A DNA stretch of 48,370 nt from Actinomycetes bacterium (lineage in GTDB: Bacteria > Actinomycetota > Actinomycetes > Actinomycetales > Dermabacteraceae), in assembly GCA_023389045.1 (NCBI GenBank), contig JAEWEZ010000160.1, positions 1-48,370 on the forward strand, written 5' to 3'. The notes under the pieces are model-generated. The model ran no database searches, had not been told where the DNA came from, and saw only the letters and a program-made list of their open reading frames with translations. Both the position numbers and the translations under genes were made by a program. Positions 27,535-35,926 of this stretch are shown in pieces (within the stretch, counting starts at the first letter, position 1; every line of letters begins with the position of its first letter).

Positions 27535-29759
27535 ATGGACCAGACCCAGACCGCCAGCGCACCCGCCCGCCGCGGCATCACCATCGCGATCGACGGCCCC
27601 GCCGGCTCCGGCAAGTCCACCGTCTCCCGGCGTGTGGCCGAGCAACTGCGCGGAGGCATGCTCGACACCGGCGCCATGTACCGCGCCGTCGCCTGGACTG
27701 CCTGCAGCGCGGCGTGGACCTCAGTGACCGGGAAGCAGTAGCCCGCGTTGCCGAAGAGATCGACCTCGACCTCGGAACCGACCCCGAGGGCGCGCGCGTT
27801 GCCGTCGCCGGCACCGACATCACCGGCGAGATCCGCACTGAAGGCATCTCCCAGCAGGTCAGCGCCGTGGCGACTAATACGCTTGTGCGCGCGATCCTGC
27901 AGCGCCGCCAGCGCGAGATCATGCTGCAGGCCGCTGCTGAGCGCGGCTCCTGCGTGGCTGAGGGCCGCGACATCACCACCGTGGTGGCCCCCGATGCCGA
28001 TGTGCGGGTGCTGCTGACCGCTAGCCCCGAGGAGCGGATGCGCCGCCGCGCCGCGGAACTCGGCATCGAGGATCTCAGCAGCAACCTGGAAGCGCAGGAA
28101 CGCATGCGCGATCAGGTGCTGCGCCGCGACCGCGACGACTCCACCGTCTCGGAGTTCCTCACCGCCGCCGAGGGCGTGACCGAGGTGGTCACCGACGGTC
28201 TCAGCATCGACGAGGTCGTGGCCCGCATCGTGGACCTCGTGGAGCAGGCCCGGGCTGCGCAGGGGGAGCAGTGCGCCGCCGCGCCACAGCCCGAGGAGGG
28301 CGACGGGGCGGCCGCCACAGATGGCCCGAGCGATGAAGAGATCGAATCGGCCCTGCGTGCAGGCCTTGAGGACTACCAGCTCGATGAGGACGACCTCGCC
28401 ATCCTCGCCGGTGAAGAAGAGCTGTTCACCGACTCCCAGGAGCGGCGGAACCTTCCCGTCGTGGCCGTCGTGGGCCGCCCGAACGTCGGGAAATCCACGC
28501 TGGTGAACCGTATTTTGGGCCGACGGGAAGCCGTCGTCGAAGACGTCCCCGGCGTCACCCGCGACCGCGTCTTCTACGAAGCCGAATGGGCCGGCCACGA
28601 CTTCTGGCTCGTCGATACCGGCGGCTGGGAAGACCGCGTGCAGGGCATTGCCTACCGAGTGGCCGAACAGGCCGAAGTGGCGGTTGAACTGGCCGATGTG
28701 GTCATCTTCGTGGTCGATGCGAATGTGGGCATCACGACCACCGATGAGCAGCTGTTGAAGGTGCTGCGCCGGGCCAAGCGCCCGATCGTGCTCGCCGCCA
28801 ATAAGGTCGATGACCAGCGCGGAGAGATGGAAGCCGCAGCGCTATGGAACCTGGGCCTGGGTGAGCCGCATCCGGTCTCTGCCCTGCACGGCCGCGGCTC
28901 CGGTGACCTCCTCGACGCCGTCATCGACGTGCTGCCCGAGGAAGGCCGCGGAGAAGCCCCCGATCATGGGCCGCGCCGCGTCGCCCTCGTCGGCCGCCCC
29001 AACGTCGGAAAATCCTCCCTGCTGAACCGTCTCGCGCGGGAAAACCGGGTCGTCGTCGATGACCTCGCCGGAACCACCCGCGACCCCGTCGATGAAAAAA
29101 TCGAACTGGGCGGGGAAACCTGGACCTTCGTGGACACCGCCGGCATCCGCCGCCGCGTACTGCAGTCCCAGGGCGCCGACTTCTACGCCTCCCTGCGCAC
29201 CCGATCCGCCCTCGACCGCGCCGAAGTGGCCGTGGTTCTGCTGGAAGCCAATGAGCCGCTCTCCACCCAGGACCTCAAGATCATTGACATGGTCCTCGAA
29301 TCCGGTCGCGCCCTCGTGATCGCCTTCAACAAGTGGGATCTGCTCGATGAGGAACGCCGTCTGCAGCTCGAAGGAGAAATTGAGCGGGACCTCGCGCATG
29401 TGGCCTGGGCGCCGCGCGTGAATTTGTCCGCGAAGACCGGGCGGCACACCGACAAACTCGTGCCCGCCCTGCGCACCGCCCTCGAATCCTGGGATCAGCG
29501 CATCCCCACCGGTCGGCTCAACGCCTTCCTCGGCACGCTCGTGGCGGCACATCCGCATCCGCTGCGCGGTGGCAAGCAGCCGCGCATCCTCTTCGCCACC
29601 CAGGCACGAACCCGCCCGCCGCGGTTCGTGATCTTTGCCACCGGCTTCCTGGAGCACGGCTACCGTCGTTTCATCGAGCGTCGCCTGCGTGAGGACTTCG
29701 ACTTCACCGGCAGCCCGATCGAGATCGGTGTGCGCGTGCGCGAAAAGCGGCGGCGCTAA
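27535..29759 (+). CDS. cmk-der: Bifunctional cytidylate kinase / GTPase Der, interrupted by a 1-nt frameshift
   Basis: Cmk phosphorylates CMP and dCMP. Der is a double GTPase needed for 50S ribosome assembly. The first frame runs from ATG 27535 through the P-loop IDGPAGSGKSTVSRRVAEQL and LDTGAMYRAVAWTA, then reads into TAG at 27739-27741. From about 27702 the rest of Cmk continues in another frame (LQRGVDLSDREAVARVAEEI), so one base is missing near 27700-27702. That second frame reads without a stop from Cmk through an acidic linker (PQPEEGDGAAATDGPSDEE) into Der. Der has GRPNVGKSTLVNRI, NKVD, GRPNVGKSSLLNRL, DTAGIRRR and NKWD, with a KH-like C-terminus. Restored length is about 741 residues. 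Such fusions occur in some other actinobacteria. Cmk is normally essential, so a sequencing error is likelier than true loss. Confidence 0.88.
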
Positions 29760-29787
29760 GCACAGCACACTGCCCAGCAGAATCCAG

Positions 29788-29835
29788 AGCAGCGGGGGAC
29801 CGGTGACGCACAGGCGGTCGGTGCCCCGCTGCTTT
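29788..29835 (+). terminator. Terminator after cmk-der
   Basis: AGCAGCGGGG-G-ACC (29788-29801) pairs with GGT-G-CCCCGCTGCT (29820-29833), 13 of 14 positions, and is followed by TT. It lies in the 213-nt gap before the TM2 gene. The remainder of that gap shows no gene. Confidence 0.75.
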
Positions 29836-29959
29836 GATGGTCAGGCGAACCCGGCACCGTGGCCCGGTACCTCTCGACGAAGGTCGCTTCCTTACCCAAC
29901 TCGAGGACACGATCGGGAGACACATGCCGGCTGAAGGTGCGCCGGGGGCCTTTCTTCCC

Positions 29960-29965
29960 TAGTCT
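29960..29965 (+). promoter_or_regulatory. -10 box (TAGTCT) of the TM2-protein gene
   Basis: TAGTCT is followed by 7 nt and then ATG 29973, with no Shine-Dalgarno. This suggests a leaderless or nearly leaderless mRNA. Confidence 0.5.
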
Positions 29966-29972
29966 GTGCGTC

Positions 29973-30734
29973 ATGACGAACCCTGCAGATCACAACTCCT
30001 CCTGGAACCCGTCCGGCGCTCCGTCCGGGCAGCCCTCCTCCCAGGACCCCTTTGGCGACCAGAACGGTGCGCAGCAGTACGGCAACCAGAACCCGTACGC
30101 TCCGGCCGGTGATTCGTCCTCTGCCGCGCAATCCTCCTCGCAGGACCCCTTCGGCTCCGCTTCCTCGGCTCCCTACACTCCGAGCTCGCAGGACCCCTAC
30201 GCTCCCGCCTCCGCAGGTGACGCTGCGGCCCCCTCGGCCTCGAATGACCCCTACGCTTCGGCAACGGCGTCGAATGATCCGTACGGCTCCGCCGCACCCT
30301 CGACTAACTCCTCCTACGGGCAGCCCTCTGCTTCCGACCCCTACGGCCAGGCTCCCGCGGGCGGCGCTCCCTACGGGCAGCCCTCCGCTTCCGACCCCTA
30401 CGGCCAGGCCCCCGCAGGTGCCGCTCCCTACGGCCAGCAGAACACCGGTTCCGGTGGGTGGTCGCCGGCTAACAATCAGCAGGCTTCCGTGCCCGCCGGT
30501 ACCCCCGGTGCTGGCCCGAGCCGCATGCTGGTGGGCCTGATGGGTATCTTCTTCGGCTCCGTGGGCGTGCACCGCTTCATGCTCGGCTACACCGCCATCG
30601 GCATCATCCAGATTGTGGTGACTTTCTGCACCTGTGGTCTCGGCGCCTGGTGGGGCTTTATCGAGGGCATCCTCGTGCTTGCCAAGCATTCGTCCTTCAC
30701 CCACGACGCGCAGGGTCGTCCTCTCACCGACTGA
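29973..30734 (+). CDS. TM2-domain membrane protein with long low-complexity N-terminus
   Basis: The product is 253 residues. The first 180 or so are rich in Ser, Pro, Gln, Ala, Gly and Tyr, with repeated SSQDP(F/Y), SNDPY and a 19-residue unit YGQPSASDPYGQAPAGGAP present twice. The C-terminal 70 residues form a TM2 domain. It has two hydrophobic helices (LVGLMGIFFGSVGVHRFMLG and IGIIQIVVTFCTCGLGAWWG) with the GVHRF(M)LG turn typical of the family, ending in a short cytoplasmic tail. TM2 proteins have no agreed function. The frame extends upstream to 29859, but the leaderless promoter and Asn/Ser-rich start favour 29973. A second small membrane protein with a similar layout follows. Confidence 0.85.
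   Translation: MTNPADHNSSWNPSGAPSGQPSSQDPFGDQNGAQQYGNQNPYAPAGDSSSAAQSSSQDPFGSASSAPYTPSSQDPYAPASAGDAAAPSASNDPYASATASNDPYGSAAPSTNSSYGQPSASDPYGQAPAGGAPYGQPSASDPYGQAPAGAAPYGQQNTGSGGWSPANNQQASVPAGTPGAGPSRMLVGLMGIFFGSVGVHRFMLGYTAIGIIQIVVTFCTCGLGAWWGFIEGILVLAKHSSFTHDAQGRPLTD
30315..30428 (+). repeat. Two 57-bp in-frame repeats in the TM2-protein gene
   Basis: Units at 30315-30371 and 30372-30428 each encode YGQPSASDPYGQAPAG(G/A)AP. They are in frame and nearly identical at the DNA level, so copy number could vary between strains without breaking the gene. Confidence 0.85.
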
Positions 30735-30744
30735 TCTGACGCCT

Positions 30745-30779
30745 GGGACGCTCCCGGCCCGGGGGAGCGGGAGCGTCCC
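30745..30779 (+). terminator. Terminator after the TM2-protein gene
   Basis: GGGACGCTCCCG (30745-30756) and CGGGAGCGTCCC (30768-30779) form a perfect 12-bp stem with an 11-nt loop. No real T-tract follows. Confidence 0.75.
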
Positions 30780-30847
30780 GACGCTTTGCCTCCCCACCCG
30801 ACGGAGAGCGGAAGTGCCGTACTTCCGGCAAAGGAGAAGGACTACCG

Positions 30848-31228
30848 ATGAATCAGTGGAGTTCCGACTTTAATAATCAGCAGTACAACGCTCCGCAGTC
30901 GTACGACCAGCAGTACGGCGCTCCTCAGCCGTTCAACAATCAGGGTGGGTTTGCTCAACCCATGGCGGGCTACCAGCAGCAGTCCGGCGGCGACATCACG
31001 TTTAGTGCCATTGCGCTTATCGTGGTGGGCGCTCTGTGTACCTCGCTGATTGGCTCCATTTTCGGGATCATTGCTCTCGTCCAGGAGAAGTCCGACCCTG
31101 AATCAGCCCGGCGCATGCTCAAGATCGGTTGGATTATCACCTTGTGCTTCGCCGCCTTTACACTCATCATTCTGGCGATCAGCTTCCTCCTACCCCTGGT
31201 GATGGGCTTGCTGCTCTCGAATGCGTAG
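30848..31228 (+). CDS. Small membrane protein with Gln/Asn/Tyr-rich N-terminus (DUF4190-like)
   Basis: I do not recognise a specific family. The 126-residue product begins with about 48 residues very rich in Gln, Asn, Tyr, Pro and Gly (NNQQYNAPQSYDQQYGAPQP). Two transmembrane helices follow (FSAIALIVVGALCTSLIGSI and IGWIITLCFAAFTLIILAIS), joined by a short charged loop (VQEKSDPESARRMLKIG). This layout resembles DUF4190 proteins of actinobacteria. A good Shine-Dalgarno (AGGAG) precedes the ATG. Base composition is more AT-rich than neighbouring genes, mainly from the Gln/Asn codons. It may work with the preceding TM2 protein, judged only from adjacency and shared layout. Confidence 0.75.
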   Translation: MNQWSSDFNNQQYNAPQSYDQQYGAPQPFNNQGGFAQPMAGYQQQSGGDITFSAIALIVVGALCTSLIGSIFGIIALVQEKSDPESARRMLKIGWIITLCFAAFTLIILAISFLLPLVMGLLLSNA

Positions 31229-31288
31229 TGGCGCCTCCAGACCGCTCCATCTCGACGCATCACAGGCCCTGACGTATCCCCGCTCAGC

Positions 31289-31312
31289 TGCCGAGTGGTT
31301 CAATCCTCGGCA
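31289..31312 (+). terminator. Hairpin upstream of the Nudix gene
   Basis: TGCCGAG (31289-31295) and CTCGGCA (31306-31312), a 7-bp stem with a 10-nt loop followed by TTCTC. It may terminate the preceding gene or act as an operator, since it ends 14 nt before the Nudix start codon. Confidence 0.45.
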
Positions 31313-31326
31313 TTCTCACAGAAGCT

Positions 31327-31800
31327 ATGGCCACACCAGATTTCATTCTTGCGCTGCGTGAGCATATCGGCCATGCCCCGCTGTGGCTGCCGGGAGTCAC
31401 CGCCGTGGTGGTTGATGAGGCGCGGGAACGCATGATTGCAGTGCGCCGACGGGACAATGGCCAGTGGACGCCGATCACCGGAATCATTGACCCGGGCGAG
31501 GAGCCAGCGCGTGCCGGCGCCCGCGAAGTTCTTGAAGAAGCAGGCGTGCAGGCCCGGCCGGTGCGGCTCGTCAGTGTGCAGGCTCTGCCGGAAATCACCC
31601 ATGCCAATGGTGATCGTGCCCAGTATCTCGATCTGTGCTTCCTCTACGAGTATGTGAGCGGTGAACCGCATCCTGCCGATGGAGAAAACACGCAGGCGCA
31701 GTGGTTCCCCCTGGATGCGCTTCCGCCCATGAATGAGCGGTTCCAGCGGCATGTGCGTGACGCACTGGCAGATCATCCCGCGGCACGGTTCCGGGCATGA
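31327..31800 (+). CDS. Nudix hydrolase
   Basis: Nudix enzymes hydrolyse a nucleoside diphosphate linked to another moiety, needing Mg2+. The 157-residue product contains a complete Nudix box: G-x5-E-x7-REVLEEAGV beginning at GIIDPGE, with the metal-binding glutamates in place. The rest is the usual small alpha/beta fold (VTAVVVDEARERMIAVRRRDNGQW). It resembles broad-specificity MutT/ADP-ribose-type members; the substrate is not clear. Translation overlaps the next gene by ATGA. Confidence 0.9.
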   Translation: MATPDFILALREHIGHAPLWLPGVTAVVVDEARERMIAVRRRDNGQWTPITGIIDPGEEPARAGAREVLEEAGVQARPVRLVSVQALPEITHANGDRAQYLDLCFLYEYVSGEPHPADGENTQAQWFPLDALPPMNERFQRHVRDALADHPAARFRA

Positions 31801-32477
31801 GCAAGGATCGCAGCCGTGGGATGCCGGCCGCAGCCTCCGGCCCGTCGGCCCCAATGACACGCGGCAGAACCGAGGCGCTGCTGCCCGGCTGCTGCGTCAC
31901 CCTTCCCCTCACCGATACCCCCGGCGACAGTGCCCTTGTACGCCTCCTCGCGGTTCCGCAGCGCGATCTGCTGCGCAACGGAACGCTTCCGGCGCCGCTG
32001 GCTCCCTTCCGCGATGCCTTGCTTGTCGAAGTCACCGACGGCTCCCGGGTGCTTCTTCCGGGCGCGTGGGTGCAGACCGAAGTTTTCACGCACTGTGAGC
32101 CCGCCCCACGCCGACGATGGCAGTTGGAGGACTTGCGTCTGCCCGCGGTGTTGTGGGGCGACGGCACTGAGGCGGAGCTGCACTGGGGCGAAACAGTCTG
32201 GCCGATGCCACTGCAGGGCGGTATTCGCATTCCCGAGTCCTGCCGGGCTCGGCCGCATTCCACCGCCATGCTGCGGCGCCTGAGCCTGGTTGCTGCCGGG
32301 CGCCGAGGCGATGTAGGCCTCACCCTGTGGCAGCAGTCAGACTTCGATGTGCCCTGGCAGGACGTGCGCCTCGTGCCGCATGCCGCCTGGTGGTTCGAGA
32401 TCGCGCAGGTGCCCCCGACCCTCTGCTACCGGGAAGCAGTGGAGTATCAGCGGGGCCTGGACTCGACCGGTTCATAG
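31797..32477 (+). CDS. Hypothetical protein
   Basis: I do not recognise this family. The 226-residue product has no signal peptide or membrane helix and is Arg/Leu/Pro/Trp-rich. The N-terminal 30 residues look disordered; residues near 15-18 (GPSAP) are encoded by a 12/13 match to the dispersed 13-mer. The body alternates short strands with Trp-containing motifs (QLEDLRLPAVLWGDGTEAEL, HWGETVWPMP, WWFEIAQVPP). Start ATG overlaps the Nudix stop (ATGA), so it is co-translated with that enzyme. The intact frame with GC-rich third positions supports a real gene. Confidence 0.7.
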   Translation: MSKDRSRGMPAAASGPSAPMTRGRTEALLPGCCVTLPLTDTPGDSALVRLLAVPQRDLLRNGTLPAPLAPFRDALLVEVTDGSRVLLPGAWVQTEVFTHCEPAPRRRWQLEDLRLPAVLWGDGTEAELHWGETVWPMPLQGGIRIPESCRARPHSTAMLRRLSLVAAGRRGDVGLTLWQQSDFDVPWQDVRLVPHAAWWFEIAQVPPTLCYREAVEYQRGLDSTGS

Positions 32478-32546
32478 CGCTGAGCCCGCGGGCTGCTTGG
32501 CCTACGGGAAGGCTGTGGAGCTCCCTCACGAACGGCAGCAGCACGC

Positions 32547-32585
32547 CGTGCAGGAAGGGAGGCGACACGCGAGGCTTCCTGCACG
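32547..32585 (+). promoter_or_regulatory. Spaced inverted repeat upstream of the ABC importer
   Basis: CGTGCAGGAAG (32547-32557) and CTTCCTGCACG (32575-32585) are perfect 11-bp inverted arms, 28 bp apart start to start. It could be a terminator for the upstream gene or a two-half-site operator for the importer. No T-tract follows. Confidence 0.5.
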
Positions 32586-32591
32586 AAGTCC

Positions 32592-32617
32592 TGTTTGTCA
32601 GGGACACCCTCTATGGT
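32592..32617 (+). promoter_or_regulatory. ABC-importer promoter: TGTTTGTCAG plus TATGGT -10 box
   Basis: TATGGT at 32612-32617 is preceded at 10 nt by TGTTTGTCAG (32592-32601), the same 10-mer and spacing seen before uvrA. The mRNA would have a leader of about 47 nt containing GAGGAGG ahead of the GTG start. Confidence 0.4.
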
Positions 32618-32670
32618 CGTGACTGGCATCACACCCCCTCGATGAGGAGGAGACCGATGAGGAGGCTTCC

Positions 32671-34068
32671 GTGGCGCTGACCCCTTCACCACCGCCACAC
32701 CGCGTGGATCGACGCAGCTTTCTGCGGATCAGCGCGGGCGTTGCCACCGTGCTGCCCCTCGCGGCCCTCACCGCCTGCAGTGGCGGCAGCCGTGACCCCA
32801 ACACGGTGCGGATCGCCTACCAGCAGTTCGGCTCAGGCACCCTGATGGAGCAGTGGATCCAGCGCACCGCCACCGCGTACACCGCCGAGCACCCGGATCG
32901 AGTCTTCGAACTGGTGCCGATCGTGGCGGGGGAGAACGACTACTTCACGAAGAACGAGCTGCTGATGTCCTCGCCCCGCACCAGCCCGGACCTCGTCTTC
33001 GAAGACACCTTCATTCTGCTTTCCGATGTGGGCGCCGGGTATCTGCAGCCGATGGACACACTCGCCACCGGCTGGAAGCACTGGGAAGACATCGCCGAAG
33101 CCTCACGTGATGCCGTGACCGGCCAAGACGGCCACATTTACGCGATCCCCACCCATACCGACACCCGCGCGATCTGGTATCACAAGGGCGTTTTTGAGAA
33201 AGCAGGCCTACCCACCGACTGGCAGCCAAAGTCCTGGGAGGACATCCTCGAGGCCGCCCGCACCATTCAGCAGAAAGTGCCAGACGCCGCGGGAATCCAC
33301 GTTTTTTCGGGCCTCTCGCAGGGTGAAAAGGCATCCATGCAGGGCTTCGAGATGCTGCTGTACGGAACCCCTGACCGGCTCTACGACGAAGAAAAGAAAG
33401 CCTGGGTGATCGGCTCGCAGGGCTTCAAGGATTCGCTGCAATTCCTGCGCACCATCTTTGAAGAGAAGCTCACTCTCACCCTCTCGCAGAACCTCGACCC
33501 GAATATCGGGGAGTCGATTTACTCGACGCTCCTGCCGGAGGGGAAGCTCGGGATTTTGATCGACGGATCCTGGATTTCCTCCAACTGGGCGGAGGGCGGA
33601 ACTGCCCCCTGGCCGGAGTGGAGCGACACCCTCGGCATCGTCAAAATGCCCACCCAGAACGGGGACGGCGACGGATGGACCACCCTCGCCGGAGGCTGGT
33701 GCTGGGCGATCCCGCAGCACGCCAGTGACCCGTCGGTCTCCTTCAGCGCCATCGAGGCACTGTGCACCACCGAGAACTCCGTGAAGCGAGCGATCGAGGA
33801 CAACCACATCACCGTGCGCCAAGACGTGGCCGAGGTGGAGGAGTACCGCACCTACTCACCCACCGCCGAGTTCTTCACCGAACTGCTGGAAAGCGCGCAC
33901 TACCGGCCGGGCCTTCCCGAATACCCAGAAGTCTCCAATGCCATCCAGCAGGCGATGGAGGAGGTCATGACGATGACCAGCACGCCGGAGCAGGCAGCCG
34001 CCGGCTACGACGCGCAGGTGACCGACATCGTTGGCTCCGATGCCGTGACGAAAGGCGGTGCCTCATGA
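32671..34068 (+). CDS. Carbohydrate ABC transporter substrate-binding lipoprotein (Tat-exported)
   Basis: This is an extracytoplasmic solute-binding protein of the family-1 (MalE/UgpB-like) type. The 465-residue precursor has a twin-arginine signal (RRSFLRIS, Arg 14-15), a hydrophobic stretch and the lipobox LTAC with Cys36, so it should be exported folded and lipid-anchored. The mature part shows the family pattern: IAYQQFGSGTLMEQWIQ, DLVFEDTFILLS, TDTRAIWYHKGVFEKAGLP and IDGSWISSNW. Sugar or glycerol-phosphate is the usual cargo; the exact ligand is unknown. GTG 32671 has GAGGAGG 5-6 nt upstream. It overlaps the first permease by ATGA. Confidence 0.9.
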   Translation: MALTPSPPPHRVDRRSFLRISAGVATVLPLAALTACSGGSRDPNTVRIAYQQFGSGTLMEQWIQRTATAYTAEHPDRVFELVPIVAGENDYFTKNELLMSSPRTSPDLVFEDTFILLSDVGAGYLQPMDTLATGWKHWEDIAEASRDAVTGQDGHIYAIPTHTDTRAIWYHKGVFEKAGLPTDWQPKSWEDILEAARTIQQKVPDAAGIHVFSGLSQGEKASMQGFEMLLYGTPDRLYDEEKKAWVIGSQGFKDSLQFLRTIFEEKLTLTLSQNLDPNIGESIYSTLLPEGKLGILIDGSWISSNWAEGGTAPWPEWSDTLGIVKMPTQNGDGDGWTTLAGGWCWAIPQHASDPSVSFSAIEALCTTENSVKRAIEDNHITVRQDVAEVEEYRTYSPTAEFFTELLESAHYRPGLPEYPEVSNAIQQAMEEVMTMTSTPEQAAAGYDAQVTDIVGSDAVTKGGAS

Positions 34069-35012
34069 GCGCCACGGTCGCACACGATTCAGCACGCCAG
34101 TCTTCCCCTACCCCTGAACGCCGCCCGAACCGCGCGATCGGTGACCAGCTCACCGCGGTACGGGCAGTGCCGATGCTGCCGGCGATTCTGCTGCTTCTCG
34201 CCTTCATGCTCGGGCCGATCCTGTACTCGATCTACCTCGCGTTCACCGACAAAGCGATCCGCGGCAAAGGCGCGGCCGACACCTCCTTCGTGGGAGTGGA
34301 TAACTTCCTGGAGGCCTTCAGCGACGGCCAGTTCTGGAACTCCGTCGTTCTCACCATTCTTTTCACGGTGATCTCAGCTGTCATCGGGCAGAACATTCTC
34401 GGCATGTTTCTCGCCCTGCTGATGCAGAAGGCAAACCGGGCCGTGACCTTCATGGTCACCTCGATTGTGATCGCCGCCTGGATCCTTCCCGAAGTGGTCG
34501 CCGGCTATCTGCTCTACACCTTCTTCGCCGATGAAGGCAGCCTCAACACCATCCTGACCAGCATCGGCCTGCCGGCACAGAGCCTGCTCTTTAGCGCCCC
34601 GATTGTGGCGGTCTCCTTCGCCAATATTTGGCGCGGTGCTGCCTTCTCGATGCTCGTCTACTCGGCGGCTCTCAGCGCCGTTCCGGAAGACGTCTATGAG
34701 TCGGCCTCGATCGACGGGGCCGGGCCGGTGCGGCGCTTCACCTCGATCACGCTTCCGCTGATGCGGCAGGCCGTGGCGACCAACCTCATGCTGATCACCC
34801 TGCAGACCCTGTCGGTCTTCGGACTGATCTTCATCATGACCGGCGGTGGACCGGCCCAGAAGAGCCAGACCCTGCCGCTGTACATGTACGAGCAGGCCTT
34901 CTCCTATGGCCAACTCGGCTATGGCACGGCCGTGGCCCTCCTGCTGCTGTTGATCGGAGCGATTGCCTCCCTGGTCTACCTGCGTCTGCTGCCCGAGGAG
35001 GACAAGCGATGA
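34065..35012 (+). CDS. Sugar ABC transporter permease (MalF/UgpA type)
   Basis: This is an inner-membrane permease subunit of 315 residues with about six hydrophobic helices after a polar N-terminal tail. The EAA loop that docks the ATPase is present as EDVYESASIDGAGPVRRFTS, followed by ITLPLMRQAV. The frame is open further upstream, but the ATG at 34065 overlapping the binding-protein stop starts the conserved protein (MSATVAHDSARQSSPTPERR). It pairs with the next gene to form the membrane pore. No ATPase gene is in this operon. Confidence 0.92.
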   Translation: MSATVAHDSARQSSPTPERRPNRAIGDQLTAVRAVPMLPAILLLLAFMLGPILYSIYLAFTDKAIRGKGAADTSFVGVDNFLEAFSDGQFWNSVVLTILFTVISAVIGQNILGMFLALLMQKANRAVTFMVTSIVIAAWILPEVVAGYLLYTFFADEGSLNTILTSIGLPAQSLLFSAPIVAVSFANIWRGAAFSMLVYSAALSAVPEDVYESASIDGAGPVRRFTSITLPLMRQAVATNLMLITLQTLSVFGLIFIMTGGGPAQKSQTLPLYMYEQAFSYGQLGYGTAVALLLLLIGAIASLVYLRLLPEEDKR

Positions 35013-35926
35013 GCACCTCGCATACGAGCACGTCCACGAAGCCCACCACCGCCACGACATCGGCCGCGCCCCAGAAAGCGCAGCAGCGGCACGAGGGCAA
35101 AGGCCCCCGGGAGCGGGCCACGGAACTCGCGGCAAGCATTGTCATGATCCTGATTGGGCTTGCCTTCCTGGTGCCCCTGGCATGGGTGGTGCTGGCCAGT
35201 TTCGATACGGAGGCCTCGCTCTCCGTGAAATGGCCAAGCTCGCCCGGCTTCGGTAACTACGCCGCGATCTGGAATGCGGAGACAACCTTCCGGCCGCTGT
35301 GGAACTCTCTGCTGCTGTGCGGCGGTGCCACGTTCGTGACGATGGTCTGCGCTGTCCTGTGCGCCTATCCGCTGTCGCGCTACCGCTTCCGCGCGAAGAA
35401 GCCGCTGCTGCTGACGATCATTTTCTCGACGGGTCTGCCGATCACCGCGATCATGATCCCCGTCTACTCCCTATTCGTGCAGGTCAACCTGATCGACTCG
35501 ATGCCGGGCGCGATCCTCTTCCTCGGCGCGAGCTCCCTGCCCTACGCGATCTTCCTCGCCAAAGGCTTCATGGACTCGGTGCCGATCGAGATTGAGGAAT
35601 CCGCGTGGACGGAAGGCGCCGGGGTGTACCGCACACTCGGTTCCATCGTGCTGCCGCTCATGAAATCCGGGCTCGCGGTCGCGACGATCTTCACCTTCGT
35701 GAGCATGTGGGGGAACTTCTTCGTTCCCTTCATGCTGCTGCTCAGCCCCGACAAGCTGCCGGCGGCGGTCACCCTGTATACCTTCTCCTCCCAGTACGGG
35801 CAGGTGGCCTACGGGCAACTCGCCGCCTTCTCGATCTTCTACTCCCTGCCGGTGGTGGTGCTGTACCTGCTGCTTGGGCGTGGTCTCGGCAGCGGCTTCG
35901 CGGCAGCCGGCGGCGTCAAAGGCTAG
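35009..35926 (+). CDS. Sugar ABC transporter permease (MalG/UgpE type)
   Basis: This is the second permease, 305 residues with six hydrophobic helices and the EAA loop IEIEESAWTEGAGVYRTLGS followed by IVLPLMKSG. The N-terminal 35 residues are Ser/Thr-rich and disordered. It overlaps the first permease by ATGA. The operon ends here; the stop overlaps the end of the convergent TPR gene by 11 nt. The missing ATPase is probably supplied by a shared MsiK-like protein encoded elsewhere, as is usual for actinobacterial sugar importers. Confidence 0.92.
   Translation: MSTSHTSTSTKPTTATTSAAPQKAQQRHEGKGPRERATELAASIVMILIGLAFLVPLAWVVLASFDTEASLSVKWPSSPGFGNYAAIWNAETTFRPLWNSLLLCGGATFVTMVCAVLCAYPLSRYRFRAKKPLLLTIIFSTGLPITAIMIPVYSLFVQVNLIDSMPGAILFLGASSLPYAIFLAKGFMDSVPIEIEESAWTEGAGVYRTLGSIVLPLMKSGLAVATIFTFVSMWGNFFVPFMLLLSPDKLPAAVTLYTFSSQYGQVAYGQLAAFSIFYSLPVVVLYLLLGRGLGSGFAAAGGVKG

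Noticed and set aside
27690..27745. Programmed ribosomal frameshift in cmk-der
   Set aside because: No slippery heptamer, internal Shine-Dalgarno at the right distance or downstream pseudoknot was evident; a deletion or base-call error is simpler.
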